Shown: positions 63,558 to 64,000 of the stretch, piece by piece | Layout of the letters: each line of letters opens with the position of its first letter | Position numbering within the stretch: the stretch's first letter is position 1 | Source of the DNA: an uncultured Lachnospiraceae bacterium | Lineage (GTDB): Bacteria > Bacillota > Clostridia > Lachnospirales > Lachnospiraceae | Length of the DNA stretch: 64,000 nt | Assembly (NCBI GenBank): GCA_934320845.1 | Contig: CAKRFU010000004.1 | Coordinates: 98,423-162,422, forward strand | Direction: 5' to 3' | Notes under the pieces: generated by a model | Database searches by the model: none | Told to the model about the DNA's origin: nothing | What the model saw: only the letters and a program-made list of their open reading frames with translations | Made by a program: the position numbers and the translations under genes

Positions 63558-63893
63558 TTACTTGTCATCATTAAATATATATTTTGTACCAGATCCACTT
63601 CCTGTTTTTTTCAAAATATCATTCTGAATCATCTTATCTAACAACCTGTTTTAATGTTACCCTGTCATTACGCTCCGAAAAATCAAATTTTGGCTTCTTC
63701 CAGTTTTGTTCAGTCCATGCTGTCATAATCTTATCAATACCACTTCCGGCACGCTCACCGACATTTACAAAACCAAACATCTTTAAGATATTCGGATTTC
63801 TTGGATCACTATTGCCACGTGCATAAATTCCTCTTTTGTTACTCTGATAGTCCCGGGATTGGAAATGCTAAGCTCCTTGCCCTTTTTAATAAC
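63558..63893 (-). pseudogene. Frameshifted C-terminal part of an AlbA_2-type ATP-binding regulator
   Basis: Read leftward, the frames give in order: GKELSISNPGTIRVTKEEF (about 63893-63826), then after a frameshift GNSDPRNPNILKMFGFVNVG and ERAGSGIDKIMTAWTEQNW, then RVTLKQVV before a stop, and last a winged-helix tail ending GTKYIFNDDK at 63558. These are the SNPG, RNP and ERAGSGI motifs of AlbA_2/HATPase_c_4 proteins. At least two breaks (frameshift near 63825, stop near 63625) interrupt the gene, and much of the 5' part is not seen, so it is inactive. Confidence 0.78.
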
Positions 63894-63926
63894 TAATAGA
63901 TCAAATAATAAATAACTGGCTACATT

Positions 63927-63998
63927 TTACAAAACGTCTTCTGATGAAATTTCATCAAGCTTATACGTCCAATGATAGACTACCGGATCAGCATTTAC
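63927..63998 (-). CDS. Possible C-terminal fragment running off the right edge
   Basis: A frame open to the right edge encodes VNADPVVYHWTYKLDEISSE then DVL and a stop at 63927. At 24 codons it is too short to identify, and could belong to another gene upstream on the minus strand or to the same decayed region. Low weight. Confidence 0.2.
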   Translation of the reverse strand, partial: VNADPVVYHWTYKLDEISSEDVL

Positions 63999-64000
63999 TT

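Noticed and set aside
63584-63826. Rightward 80-codon frame near the right end
   Set aside because: The opposite strand carries recognisable AlbA_2 motifs over the same bases, so the rightward frame is a shadow.
1-64000. CRISPR array, tRNA or rRNA genes
   Set aside because: Reading through all gaps I found no spaced direct repeats and no tRNA or rRNA signature stretches.

Overview
The window looks like chromosomal DNA of a low-G+C, anaerobic Bacillota, most likely a Lachnospiraceae member. The support is AT-rich intergenic DNA, strong GGAGG ribosome binding sites, the DivIVA-YlmH-YlmG-SepF-YggS division block, an [FeFe]-hydrogenase maturase, a NifU-like/GGGtGRT pair, and several clostridial protein families. 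The species cannot be named from what is visible. I saw no rRNA, tRNA or CRISPR array.

Left part (1-27.5 kb), mostly rightward. It opens with a winged-helix tail and two secreted proteins, one apparently truncated and one with a transglutaminase fold. Then come thrC, rpsB-tsf behind a structured leader, a gutted AlbA_2-type pseudogene and an M20 amidohydrolase. A 142-bp palindromic element separates the amidohydrolase from a leftward methionine/one-carbon gene. purM-purN-purD-glyA form a purine/one-carbon run. After this come a LUD protein coupled to hydE, topB, a left-handed beta-helix transferase, a leftward SEC-C protein, an arylsulfotransferase-like enzyme, the NifU-like/GGGtGRT pair, an SOS-type LysM membrane protein and a cell-wall amidase.

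Middle part (27.5-46.4 kb), leftward. A long collinear block runs comEA, response regulator, histidine kinase, GerMN lipoprotein, comEC, a membrane-fusion-like protein, yggS, sepF, ylmG, ylmH, divIVA, aroB, lspA and rluD. A BlaI-type repressor and a tyrosine recombinase follow. It joins competence, envelope stress signalling and division. Upstream lies argC-argB-argD, divergent from argG, with ARG-box-like sites in the shared 363-bp control region.

Right part (48-62.2 kb), leftward. This is an accessory-looking signalling and envelope series: phosphatase, SseB-like protein, LTA-synthase-like enzyme, glycosyltransferase, YhfC-type membrane protein, TIM-barrel protein, CHASE2 adenylate cyclase overlapped by a Fic AMPylase gene, FliB, Nudix, a soluble chemoreceptor and a FIST sensor. 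Divergent from it is a degenerate CbiE/CbiT-like gene. The window ends in a frameshifted AlbA_2-type pseudogene.

The best candidates for something undescribed are the 142-bp element at 8094-8235, the composite palindromic repeat at 22294-22465, the NifU-like/GGGtGRT operon, the Fic-cyclase pair, and the degenerate CbiET-like protein facing FIST/MCP across repeated TTTTGACC sites.
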